Shown here in pieces: positions 37,501 through 47,900 of a stretch of 64,000 nt of DNA. Positions within the stretch are counted from its first letter, which is position 1. Each line of letters opens with the position of its first letter. The stretch lies in the NCBI GenBank assembly GCA_958450365.1, contig CAUEEP010000922.1:992001-1056000 (forward strand), given 5' to 3'. The position numbers and the translations under genes were made by a program. The notes under the pieces are model-generated. The model saw nothing but the letters and a program-made list of their open reading frames with translations. It was not told the DNA's origin and did not search any database. Origin of the DNA: Mesorhabditis belari. Its lineage: Eukaryota; Nematoda; Chromadorea; Rhabditida; Rhabditidae.

Positions 37501-39486
37501 ATTTCAGTTGTGATCTCGGTTCTTCTCCATCTAATCATCACAAGCCTTTCTCTTTATGGAATCTATTCTTGTCGTCCCGCTTTTGTCCGTCCTCTTCTCA
37601 TCGATGCAGCCATTTCTACATGTATCCTTTTTGGATTCGTTTCATTAAGCCTTTATCTACATACAAATAAAAATCACCAGGTAAATATTTTTTCTTCTTG
37701 GAAAACGACAAAATTTGTTGTTTTTCAGAGAAAAGAGCAACACGAGAAGAACGCGTACATCGGAGCCGCTTTCCTTATTGCCTACTTTGTTTGGTTTAGC
37801 ATAACAATGGGTAAGTAATCCAGAAGACTGTTAAAAGATCGAAAACCAAGCTAGAACCAATCTAGAGTCAAGCTAGAACCAATCTAAAACCAAGCTAGAG
37901 TCAATAAAACTAGAAAACTTTGAGAGTTTGATAGCTGAGATAGCTGGATGAGCCTATGTAGCGTCTGAGCGGCGCCTGAGCTCTTCTCAATCACTCTTCT
38001 CAATCTCTTCTCAATTTTTATAGTGATGCACTTATAAATTAACCAGAAACGTTTTCTAAATCAGTTTTTTGCGAGGAATTCGAATTTCTTACTTTTAAAA
38101 ATCGTATCTTTTATCTAAAATTACGAAAAATGCAGAAAATACAAGTACGGCGAACTTTTGGCGCATCCTGTACATATATGGGAGATTTTTGTTGAGTAGA
38201 AGGATCGATGACAAGCGAATTCATAAATTTGAAGGGTTTCAAGGGGGGTACAATTGGTCAAAAATGGACCAAATGGATCAATTAGAAACTCATTCAGCTA
38301 TCAATTACTGAATCATACTGATTTTCGTTTGTCCTTTGAACCTCAAGCAAACGAACACTTCCTGGTGTCTTGATTTTCTTGCTTAAAACTTGCTTGAGTG
38401 CCCCAGGAGACGCCAAGAGAGTGCTCCAGGAGGTTCCAGGAGCTCCAGGAGGCTCCAGGAGCTCCAGGAGACTCCAGGAGCTCCTGGAGCTTGTTAGAGC
38501 TCAAAGAACACTTAAAGAAAAAGAAGGTGATAGTCAAGTTCTCATCAAAAGTATTTCTTAATTGGTAAAACAAATCTTTCAGCTGGTTTCTTTGATGTTC
38601 GCCGATTGCACGCGGATTTTATGTACTGGATTGTTGAAGAGCGAGCAAGCATGAAGAGAATGAGCCTTCCACATCAAGTTTCAATAGAGAATAGGTTCGA
38701 ATCATTTATTGATGAACACAAGAATAGAATAGGAAAACTTCTGCAAAAAGATACGTCTTCTATTCACTGGGATTTGTAAGGCTCAGGCTGGATAGAGTGT
38801 TGTCTGGGACTTTGGAATGTCCCAGACATGCTAATGTAATGCTTAAACTCCTGTAATCCTGTAATGCGCGAACTTTAGAGTTAATCGCTTTTTGTTTAAT
38901 GGGTTAAGGTGGCGTGGATTGCGCTTACCTTACCATAAACCAATTGGCCATGTTCTGGAGTCAATCTTTTAGAAAACTACGAGATTTTGGAGTGCCACAA
39001 GACTTTGAACAAGGGTTTTAAAGGTGTTTAATTGCTGCGGGATTACCGTGGCTTAGGATTCCGATAGATATAGGGATTACGGTAGTTTAGGATTGAGCAG
39101 CTTTCTATAGGAGTACGGTAGCTTAGGGCTACGGTAGTTTAGGATTAGACAGCTTTTTATAGGACTCCAATAACTGTAGAGATTACGGTAGCTTTTCTAA
39201 ACCGCATCTTTTAGAAAACTTTACGAAGGCTCCTCTTGGAATAAAAGAAAACTGAAAGCGGCTAGTTAAACTTGAAAATTTCCTACTTTTCCTAAACAAA
39301 CCTGAACAAACAAACAATTCCCAATTCAGATCCGATCGTTCGTCAAAATCCTCGAAACACTCAGCCCGATCGCATCGAAGTGAACGCGATGATGGGAGTC
39401 GACCGAATTCGATTGCCGGCTCAATTCGAAGCAAAGCCTCTCATCATAGCATTTCCGCTCGAACGCGCCTTTCCGTACCGTTATAA
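34590..39486 (+). CDS. four-transmembrane protein with Ser/Arg-rich tail
   Basis: Seven coding exons: 34590-34656, 34967-35036, 35234-35295, 37508-37680, 37729-37810, 38583-38694 and 39330-39486, giving 240 residues with correct phase at all six junctions. The first hydrophobic segment is residues 2-20 (RILAAFFGVIFMFINPAML), then a polar loop of about 45 residues, then hydrophobic segments VVISVLLHLIITSLSLYGIY, LLIDAAISTCILFGFVSLSL and YIGAAFLIAYFVWFSITMAG. The C-terminal 52 residues (SDRSSKSSKHSARSHRSERD...) are rich in Ser, Arg and His and likely cytoplasmic. If the sixth exon is not spliced, the frame runs on to a stop at 38779 with a different tail (FESFIDEHKNRIGKLLQ), a possible alternative isoform. 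Family not recognised. The 2.2-kb third intron holds several mobile sequences. Confidence 0.7.
34818..34916 (-). tRNA. tRNA-like sequence with internal duplication
   Basis: On the minus strand GGCCGAGTGGCTAAGAGC forms a Ser/Leu-type D-arm and GGTTAAGGGTTCAATCCCGCC a T-arm. A second D-arm-like GACCGAGTGGCTATGAGC lies just upstream. Stems elsewhere are poor. Located in the first intron of the four-TM gene. Confidence 0.35.
35380..35910 (-). mobile_element. SINE-like repeat with tRNA-like part
   Basis: Contains GTCCGTCTGTCTGTCTGTCC near 35440, then ATATAATATAGTTGTGCCAT and AAATCAAAATTGGAAAG, then GTGGCGCTAGCGGGGGTCGA-type sequence that reads on the minus strand like a tRNA T-arm region. The block around ATATAATATAGTT(G/A)TGCCAT and the following tRNA-like segment recurs at 49637-49870. 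Located in the third intron of the four-TM gene. Confidence 0.5.
36537..36620. repeat. 12-bp minisatellite (GGGGTTTACAAA)
   Basis: Seven near-identical tandem units in the large intron of the four-TM gene. Confidence 0.9.
36655..36778. repeat. inverted repeat around TTACGGTAGCTA
   Basis: Two direct copies of AATTACTAAAGTTACGGTAG are followed by one inverted copy (TACCGTAACTTTAGTAATTG), allowing alternative hairpins. Confidence 0.85.
36960..37386 (+). mobile_element. Merlin-like DNA transposon remnant
   Basis: About 427 bp with terminal inverted repeats CGGTACTTTTCCAATATCGG on both sides and a direct AAAAAT at each flank. The interior (about 37100-37240) has a coding-like stretch, TIDYFVTKGVIQSWI, then CNCGESMKVHSKGKDPFRW. 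This resembles the N-terminal zinc-ribbon (C-x-C-G-x-x-M ... RW) of ISXO2/Merlin transposases. The catalytic part is absent. Assignment to Merlin is tentative. Confidence 0.55.
38400..38495. repeat. CTCCAGGAG repeat in an intron
   Basis: Tandem and palindromic units of AGCTCCAGGAG in the intron before the sixth exon of the four-TM gene. Confidence 0.8.
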
Positions 39487-39509
39487 CATCATATTTTTAT
39501 TTATTTTAC

Positions 39510-39665
39510 AAGCTTGATCCTACAAGCTCGATCCTGGCAAGCTCGATCCTTACAAGCTCGATCCTTAAAAGCTCGATCCTTTAAAGCTCGATCCTTTATA
39601 AGCTCGATCCTCTACAAGCTCGATCCTGACAAGCTCGATCCTTACAAGCTCGATCCTTTAAAGCG
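39510..39665. repeat. AAGCTCGATCCT minisatellite
   Basis: About ten units of AAGCTCGATCCT with 3-5 variable bases, just downstream of the four-TM gene stop. Confidence 0.9.
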
Positions 39666-41300
39666 TACTTTGTGCTTGAACAAGAAAACACGTCCCCTCT
39701 GGTGCACAGAACGTTTATTTTTTTCAGCGGAAACGTTAGAAAGTGGTGTGCTTACATGTGAAAGGACAAAGTACGTTGTGTACATAGAATTCGTTGAAGA
39801 TCGTCTCTGAAAACGGGTGCTATTCTTTATTTATTGTAGCTAGCTTCTAATTAGCTAAAATTTGCATTAACCTTGAGAATTATTAGTTGAAATTTTGCAT
39901 CCGAGCTTTTTCTTTTCTTTTCGAAACTCTGAGCTTTTTCTTCTCTTTTCTTTTCAAAACGCTTCATTCATTTTCAGAAATTTCCATATTTATGATTAAA
40001 AATGTAAGAATTTAAGAAATCTGATCGTTTCTCAGAAAAAGATTCTAATATTCTAGCTAATATTCTAGCTTGATATTCTAGCTAATATTCTAGCTTGGTA
40101 TTCTAGCTAGATATTCTAATATTCTAGCTAATATTCTAGCTTGATATTCTAGCTTGATACTCTAGCTTGATACTCTAGCTTGATATTCTAGCTTGATACT
40201 CTAGCTAATATTCTAGCTAATAATCTAGCTTGATATTCTAGCTTAATATTCTAGCTAATATTCTAGCTTGATATTCTCTCTTTTCCAATTCAAATTCATT
40301 TCTTCCAAGCTCATTTTGGTGAATTGCTCAAATAAATCAATTTTTCAAATAAATCTAAAGAAAAACAAAAGGTCTTCGACTTTTCAAAAGAGATTTAAAA
40401 AGAAAAAGAGTTTTTCTTTCCTTCAACTTCCCTTCAACCATCAATTAACCTAAATTCCAGCTACGAGAAATGTATTTTAACACCGCGATCCCTTTCAGTC
40501 ACAATAATTCTCGATTTTTTTGTTGTATTTGGTTGAAAACTCGAATTTCCCCCCTCAAATAAAGTTTAATTTTCAAGATTTTCAAGATTTTCAAGATTTT
40601 GAAGGAAACCTTTGAAGGAAACCTTTGAAGGAAACTTTTGAAGGAAACTTTTGAAGGAAACTTTTGAAGGAAACTTTTGAAGTCAAACTCAAACTCTAGA
40701 TGAGTATCTAAAAAGGAAAAGCTGAAAAGGAAGATTATTCAATTTCAGAGAAAACATAAGAGTTCATTTAAAGTTTTGACAAAATTTCCGCTCACAAAAT
40801 TCCCTCAATCGCCCTTTAGGCAATCATTTTCTTGAGAAAAAGAGAGTTTCGATTTTCACCGCCAAAGGTCAAATGAGTCATTTGAAAAGGGAAATTTGCT
40901 GTGCCATTCGATCTGAGATTTGAAAGTGAAAAGGATGACAAATGAGCAGTTGAAAAATGAGCAGTCCACAATTGTGATGTCATATTTTGAAGGAAACTTT
41001 CCAATGAAACTTCAGACTTTCATTATGATGACATCATCTTTACAATCACAATCAAAATCTTTGCATCAAAACAAAATGTCCATCGTATAAAAATGATCAA
41101 AGTAAATGGGTTTGTCAATAATTTATCGGGTTTTGGGACAAAAGAAACTTGAAATTACGAAAATTACAAAATATCGACCCCGAAACACAAATTTTTCTCT
41201 CAAATTCTCGTTTGGGAACGGTTTCAAAGACAAAAAAAGGTTTTTTGGAAGCTTTTTCAAAGGCTTCAAAGAGAAAGACAAACCTTTTTCAAAATTTTTG
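39666..41300. other. intergenic with tandem repeats, no gene seen
   Basis: Arrays of ATTCTAGCTTGAT / ATTCTAGCTAAT at 40040-40275 and of GAAGGAAACTTTT at 40595-40685. No coding exon recognised. Confidence 0.6.
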
Positions 41301-41319
41301 AACTTTTTCAGAAGTTCTT

Positions 41320-42065
41320 CCCTTCTGTCCAGCTCTTCGCCACTTCCCGTTTCCAGGAAGTGCCCAGAGTGCACCACGTGGAGGTGGCTGGACCGCCCCG
41401 CCACCCGTGTCCGAAGCCTTGGGACCGAGGCACGTCGGTCCTGGCGAGGCGCCGCCCGCAGCAAGAAGCCAGCTTGCTAAGGGCGCGCAACGAAGGGGGA
41501 ATGCCCGAAGACACTTTGTTGCAAAGGGATTGATCGACCCCAGTCGGTTTAAGAACCCCATCGGTTCCTCCAATGGGATGTCCAAACTTCCGCCATCTAG
41601 ACGACTGTCGAGTAGCGGACAGCTGACGGAAGCCGGAGCCCAAAGGGAGCATAATTGTAATCCGGTTACGAGCAACAGACCATTCTGCCTCCCTCCACGG
41701 GTGGCAGTGCGAAATAGTAGCGATTCCACGAACTTCAGCGGTATCCCTCACGGGAGACTGTGGGTCTTTCCACAACATCCTTCCGGTCGAGACCTTTCGG
41801 TTTTATGCTGCTCGGGGCTTATTCGTACAATCGACCCGGGCCAGCCCATGGCTCCGGCGCGCCTTCCACCACTGGGTTAGGCATCGACCAAGCGAGAGAA
41901 GCAAGCTTCTACAAACCCTGTCTCCAAAAATCATTTATACTCTTCAAACCAGGCGGACCGATGTGCGAGTGAACACAAAGGCAAGGAGACACGAAAGGGG
42001 CCTCTATGTATAAAGGCCCTCTGCCAGAAAGTGCGCGATTGTGTGCGTGCACAAAGAACCTCCCT
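41320..42065. other. GC-rich island of unknown nature, possibly structured RNA or rDNA-spacer-like
   Basis: About 600-700 bp of strikingly higher GC than the rest of the window, non-repetitive, with sharp edges. Several long frames stay open on both strands (for example 41407-41880 plus and 41289-41729 minus) but show no domain, no splice signals and a mixed composition, as happens in GC-rich non-coding RNA genes. Self-complementary pieces are visible, such as CGGGAGACTGTGGG near GTCTTTCCACAACA. I found none of the universally conserved 18S, 5.8S or 28S motifs, so a mature rRNA is not supported. A ribosomal spacer, another structured RNA or acquired DNA remain possible. Confidence 0.4.
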
Positions 42066-43250
42066 CGCCCATTAAGCGTTTTAGTTTTTCGGCCTTTTCA
42101 CAACCATACTTTGACGGATCGAGCTCTTTTTTATGTCAAAAGATGCGCCTTGAAAAATGCTACCAGGTAAGCATAGTGTTTATTGACAAAAGTTAAGTTT
42201 AGGGTGACGAAGTGGCGATCGAAGTTTTCTGAATGAGAATCTGAATCCACCTGTATGATTGCTGTCTTTCTTAGAAAAAACGGCATCTTTTTCTCTATTC
42301 ATCGAAATATCCAATATCCAATATTTGTTCTACAATTTCTGGAGTTTTCCCTCTCATTTCACACTTTCCCTTTTCACGTGATGGTTATTTTGTGGATGTG
42401 GGGGATATCTGGATTTCGGGAGTCCTTCAGGGGGATTTTCCCTTTTCCATCTATGGCATAGCTCTCTTTATTTGCGATACACATAAGGAAAATAAAGAAA
42501 ACGTTAAGAAAACGTTAAGAAAACACTCTGGAAAGGAGTCAATGCGTTTTTTTAGAACGATTTTTGGTTCAAAATCAGCTTACGATGACCTGAAAAGGTA
42601 GTGATTGGTAGGAAAAGCTTTGAAAGTTGTACAGATGTTCTTGTAAAAGCTGGCAAAGCTGGCAAAGCTGGCAAAGCTGGTAAAGCTGGCAAAACTGATA
42701 ACTGACAAATCGATAGCTGCAAATTGACAAATCGAACAAATCGAACAAATAAATTGATGACCCAAATTCGGGCTTTTCTTTTAGCTCTTCTCTTTCAGCT
42801 CTTTTCTTTTAGCCTTTCAGAGTTGCCATCCTTTCCTCTAAACCCATTTCTCTGCATTTTTCCATGCCAAATCCACGACTTTTCCCTCATCCATTCAATT
42901 CTTTACATGCCATTCGGATCTCTTCCCAATCTTTTCTCTTTTTTTTTCTTCCAAAATAGGAATCCAGTTTCGTCTTTTTCTTCTCAGAGGTTGTGCTTGA
43001 TCGTCCTTTTTTCCCTTTTTCCCTTTTTCCCTTTTCCCTTTTTCTCTTTCCAATGCTCGCCTACCATTTCCGAGAAATTCCTGTATTCAGACTGACTTTT
43101 TATCCGATTTTTCTAAAATTTTTCTAAAATTATTCACAAAATAGAGCAATCACAGCAAACTAAGATGCAAATATTTTCTAAAACTCCCCGTTGTGTTGTA
43201 ATTCCATTATTCGTGTCGAATAAATATACATATACATATTGAGTGAGCTT
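42066..43250. other. intergenic, no gene seen
   Basis: Low-complexity AT- and CT-rich DNA. A nine-base GCTGGCAAA array lies at 42646-42695. An ATG at about 42136 followed by seven codons and a strong donor (CAG/GTAAGC) could be an isolated first exon, but no partner exon was found. Confidence 0.45.
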
Positions 43251-43394
43251 TGTGATTCCCCTCATTGAATTTGTCCAAGCTGATCGAACTGGCAACTTTG
43301 AGTACGGTAGCTTTCAGAACCAATCCACTTTTTAGAAAACGCAGAGGAATCGGCATTGCAGAGACCAGAGGAACGGCAAGGGAAGCAGAGGAGT

Positions 43395-43446
43395 CGGCGG
43401 GGGCGGGGGGGAGGAGGGGGGGGGGGGGGAGGGGGGAGGGGGGGCG
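43395..43446. repeat. poly-G tract, likely G-quadruplex former
   Basis: A nearly unbroken run of G with a few A and C on the plus strand, with at least eight G-runs of five or more. Such a tract is a strong quadruplex candidate and is exceptional in this AT-rich sequence. Confidence 0.9.
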
Positions 43447-43914
43447 AGGACGGCATCGTTTTACTCACGATCAGCTGAGTAAAACATTTTGCTTTTGTTT
43501 TCATTTCCCAAATCCACGCATCATCAATTTTCGTTCCCTATTTCATCTCTATTCTTTCCCAATTCTTTCCTAATTCTTTCCTAATGCCATTCTTTTGCGA
43601 AAGCAATCTAAAATCTCTTTGCCATTTATATGAATTGACTGAGGAGAAAACTGAAATTCTCCTCGATTTGACGTGTCTCGTTCATTCCTTTTTTCGTTTC
43701 TTTTCTTTTCTTTTCTTTCTTTCATTGAGTCATCTCTTTGATTTCTTTATATTTTCTTTATTTTCTTTATTTTCTTTTTTAAAGTTACTTTCGATATTCA
43801 GTCATTCAGTTGACGATTTAACGGAAACGATTTTTCGACAAATATTCACTAATTTTACATGCATTTTCTTCTTTTTCTCATCGCTATTTGGACGCTGAAA
43901 TGTGAGGCACAGGT

Positions 43915-44270
43915 TCGCTTCGAGTATGCCAGAAAGACTAGGTTTATACAAAGTACCGTAATCCCAAGTTGCGTTATCGTAATCCTTTTTGTAGGCACTG
44001 GTTCGTTTCGAGTATGCCAGAAAGAATAGGTTTATACCAAAGTACCGTAGTCCCAGTTGCGTTATCGTGATCCTGTTGGTAGGCGGTTCGTTTTGAGTAT
44101 GCCAGAAAGAATAGGTTTACACCAAAGTACCGTAGTCCCAAGTTGCGTTATCGTGATCCTTTTTGTAGGCACTGGTTCGTTTCGAGTATGCCAGAAAGAA
44201 TAGGTTTATACCAAAGTATTGTAGTTCCAAGTACCGTAGTCCCAAGTTATCGTGCTCCTTTTTATAATCA
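43915..44270. repeat. tandem repeat of about 85-105 bp carrying the dispersed motif
   Basis: Four units each contain GGTTCGTTTCGAGTATGCCA, GAAAGAATAGGTTTATACCA, AAGTACCGTAGTCCCAAGTT and GCGTTATCGTGATCC. The units combine the dispersed GCCAGAAAG...GTTTA motif with the TACCGTA heptamer. Confidence 0.9.
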
Positions 44271-44980
44271 GAAGTTACTACAGTACTTGACGGTAGCTTT
44301 CAAAAGCAATCCACAGTTTAGAGCTTATCTTGTGTGATACTTTGTGCTCAAAGACGAACCTACTCTTTCTAGTACACTGAATTCTTTATTTTCTCTTGTG
44401 GCGCGAGAAAAATAAAGAATTCAGTGCACCAGAAAGGGTAGGTTTCGATTTTGGGAAAAAGAACAAGATTAAAGCCACTGATTTCCAGGCTTTCTTTCTC
44501 AAATTCAAATCTATTTTAAGCATTTTACTCAAAAAAACTCAAAAATTTGCCCATTTATCCATTCGAAACTTGATATTCTGGTAGACAGAAAGATGAAATG
44601 CTTTCCTTTTTTCTTTTCCTTTATCTTCTCTTCCTTTTCTCTCTGTCAACCATTGATCTGTCAAACCCAAGTCAACCAGTTCTCCTCCTTTTCCCCCCAA
44701 AACACATTCATCCATTCGATTTGGTTCAGTTTTTCTTTTCTTTACGGTTTAAGGGCACAATGGAAAAGCCAGATTTTTGAGTTAAAAGAGAAAAAATGGA
44801 GATATTGTGATATTCTTGGATCAAGGAAAATCCTTTGATCCTTTGAAACCTCTAAGAGTAACCTAGTAACCCAAAAATGAAAAGAGAAACTGGAAAAATG
44901 AAATACTATGAAATACTATGAAATACTTGTTTATAAGGGTTTAAATTAGCTTAATTTTAGCTTAATTTTAGCTTAATTTC
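44271..44980. other. intergenic before the ARLAQAFMGG-repeat gene
   Basis: An inverted pair of the dispersed motif lies at 44336-44385 and 44426-44455. A frame at 44593 begins MKCFPFFFSFIFSSFSLCQP, which looks like a signal peptide, but no convincing donor links it to the next gene. Short GCTTAATTTTA repeats lie just before the start codon at 44981. Confidence 0.45.
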
Positions 44981-47900
44981 ATGTCATTTCTCGATCCGGA
45001 TAAAATGGGAAGAATGGTTCAATTGGCACAGGATTTGACAAGAGCTGCTGCTGGAGGAGTCGTCGCAAATGAAAGAGATTCTTTGTAAGTAAACAATTCG
45101 CAAATCATATTTGTTTAGTATAGTGTAAAATGTTGCTCAAGTATCAGAAAAGCTGTTTTAGTACATAGTACATAGTACAAAACATTGCTGGTACTACTCT
45201 ACTAACAGTACTACTCTACTAACATTACTACTCTACTAGTACACTACTAACAGCACTCTACTAGTACACTACTAACAGCACTCTACTAACACTACTAACA
45301 GCACTCTACTAACACTACTAACAGCACTCTACTAACACTACTAACAGCACTCTACTAACACTACTAACAGCACTCTACTAACACTACTAACAGCACTCTA
45401 CTAACCCTACTAACAGCACTCTACTAACACTACTAACAGCACTCTACTAACACTACTAACAGCACTCTACTAACACTACTAACAGCAACTTGAGCTTCTA
45501 CATCTCGAGTTATAGACCATCTAAGTTGATCAACTTTTCCAAGTAGGTAGTTCGACTTTGACACAAATTTTCTCTATTTTCTTATACATGAGTATACAAA
45601 ACAAATTTTACTTTTCTAGAACCAAATTTAATGAGGCTCATTTTAAAACCAACCTCAAGTCGATATGATTACTGGGAGTCGAGTTATAGAGTAAAATAGA
45701 AAAGTTCCCAAACTCCAAGACACATGTTCTTACACATGAGTCTATAAGTCTAAATTGTACTTTTCTATAACCAAATTTAATCAATGCAATCCATTTTGCC
45801 AATCTTTGTATGAATTGAGCTAATGTTTTTTGATCAAAAGATTCAACAGAAGATCTCTGCAATCTTTTAGACAACGAGCCCGATCCTCCCAAGAAGCCGT
45901 GAACCTGAACGCTCCTCCATCCGAACTTTTCGCGCAAGGATTTCAAAATCTTATGCTACCAGCAAGGTTTTTGTGTAAACTATATATATAAACATTTCCA
46001 AATTTCAGGCAGGGCATTTTAAATGCATTGAGCGGGCAGCCAATTGTCACTTCAACGACAACGACCACCACAACAACAACCACAACAACTAGATCCTTCA
46101 CTTTTCCAACATTTTCTCCGTTTCCCAATCCGTTTACACCGGTGATTTCGTTTAATTTTAATCTTTAGTTTAATTTTAAGCTATAATATTAATAGTTTAA
46201 ATTGAATTTTCTCCAGAAATCCCCGAAGAAACCTGCGAAACGAAACCCGAAAAATGCTGGAAAGAAGAAAATCAAAATTCTGAAGGTCTCTTCTGATCTG
46301 ATCTTTCATTTTGATCTGATCTTTCATTTTAATCCGAAAATTCAATCCATTTTCATTTTCTTTCTTTTCAGAAACCCCGTTTCATAAACGAGTATGAACC
46401 GGAAGATTTCTCGAAGTCCTCCTCCTATTCGAGTGATTACAGTTATGAGGAATATGATGAAAGTCAAGAAATCATGCCAAAACCGAAACCAAAACCAAAA
46501 CCAAAGCCACAGCAATGGGTTAGTTCTAGCTTTTTACAGTAGAATTTTGTACAATTATGCAAATTGCAAGAAATCCTTAGAATTCTTTAGGGCAAAAATC
46601 GAAAACCCCGAGCCCAAGCGACATTGTTGCAAAGGATGGCGATGAGAACGACAACAACAACGACAATTCCACCAGCCGAAGCTCCATCAATCGATTCACA
46701 ACCCGAAACAGCAATCATTGAACAGAATCCATTCTTGAGATTAGCCCAGAGTTTCTTGAGAGGCGAGGAATACTTCAAATTAGAAACTCACCCTTTCTGG
46801 CACACTGAATTCAAAAGGGGAAGGCCAAGTGGGCAAGGTGGTTAAATGAAATGCAGAATTTTGTTTCGCCTCGTATTCTAGCCGACTACCAATTCTTCTT
46901 AATGACCATGAGAAATCTGACATCCGGCGAGCGTAACGGCGTGATAACGAGCTTGACTCCCATTCTAAGAGTTGCTTGACTTCCATTGTAAGGGGCGACT
47001 AGCTTGACTCATCTCTTGAGTTTTAAAATCCAGACAAAACTTTGCTTGACAAAACAAAACAAAACTAACTTTGACAGAGTGCTCCATAGCAGAAACGGAA
47101 AGCAGATTCGGAGTCAGCGCAGAATTCTGCGTCGTTTAGTAGATGGCTGATGACACCTTGCCCACTTAATCTTATCAGTATTGTTTTGAAGAAAAATGAA
47201 CGAAGTGAGTGCGCCAGATAGGCTGTGGTTTACAGCACAAAGTACACTACAGTAACCCGAGCTTCAGGCGCTACCGGCTCGGCCACAGACAATTCGGATT
47301 CCGGTGTTGAGTTACGGCCGACATTCAAATCTCCGCCAAGACCCGAGCCCGTTGTACAGCCGGATATGAGTGGATTGCAAGCTGGTTTTTGCGAATTTTT
47401 ACCGTAACTCTTCAACTATTTTATTCAGTTGCTCGAGCTTTTATGGGAAGTCCATCAAGCGGAAACTCTCCATCGTATGCTCAAGGAGTGAACACATTCG
47501 AGACAAGCGGAATCGCCCGAAGTGCGCCGACGACTGGGACACAGAAAGAGCTTGGGGTGCTCGATTTCAACAACAGTAAGCTTTTGACTGTCAACAGTAA
47601 GCTCTGTCTAAAATCGATGGCTAAAAAACCAAAATTCTAGTGGCTCGGCTGGCACAAGCGTTTATGGGCGGCTCGTCTCCAGCTCAACCATCATATTCCG
47701 AAACTTCAGCTACAGCCACTGAACCCTTGAATCTCTCACCACCGACCTCATTCTCAGCTCCATCAAATCCAAAAATCGGCTTAATCAATAGTGGTGCAAG
47801 AGCATTGGGAACACCAATCAGCGAAACGCCACAAGTGAGCCCTGGTTCGGCGAATATGCAAGCAAGTGGGTACAAATAAACAAAGCACAAATGAAAGTAC

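Noticed and set aside
41289..41880. Long overlapping ORFs in the GC-rich island as protein genes
   Set aside because: Four frames on both strands are open at once, none has a domain or splice signals, and GC-rich DNA has few stop codons by chance.
41320..42065. Mature 18S, 5.8S or 28S rRNA gene
   Set aside because: None of the universally conserved rRNA stretches I could check is present on either strand.
42136..42165. Short first exon (MRLEKCYQ) with strong GTAAGC donor
   Set aside because: No downstream exon in phase could be found; a single donor-like site is weak evidence.
44593..44700. Signal-peptide exon MKCFPFFFSFIFSSFSLCQP joined to the gene at 44981
   Set aside because: The only donor candidates nearby (such as CAA/GTCAAC) are poor and the region is low-complexity T/C-rich, so I kept the ATG at 44981.
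45943..46128. Minus-strand frame with a Val run
   Set aside because: Antisense to the Thr run of the plus-strand exon at 46009-46141.
46787..46845. Terminal exon reading THPFWHTEFKRGRPSGQGG
   Set aside because: This part is an inverted copy of the dispersed motif and is more likely intronic; the downstream module exons fit in phase only if it is removed.
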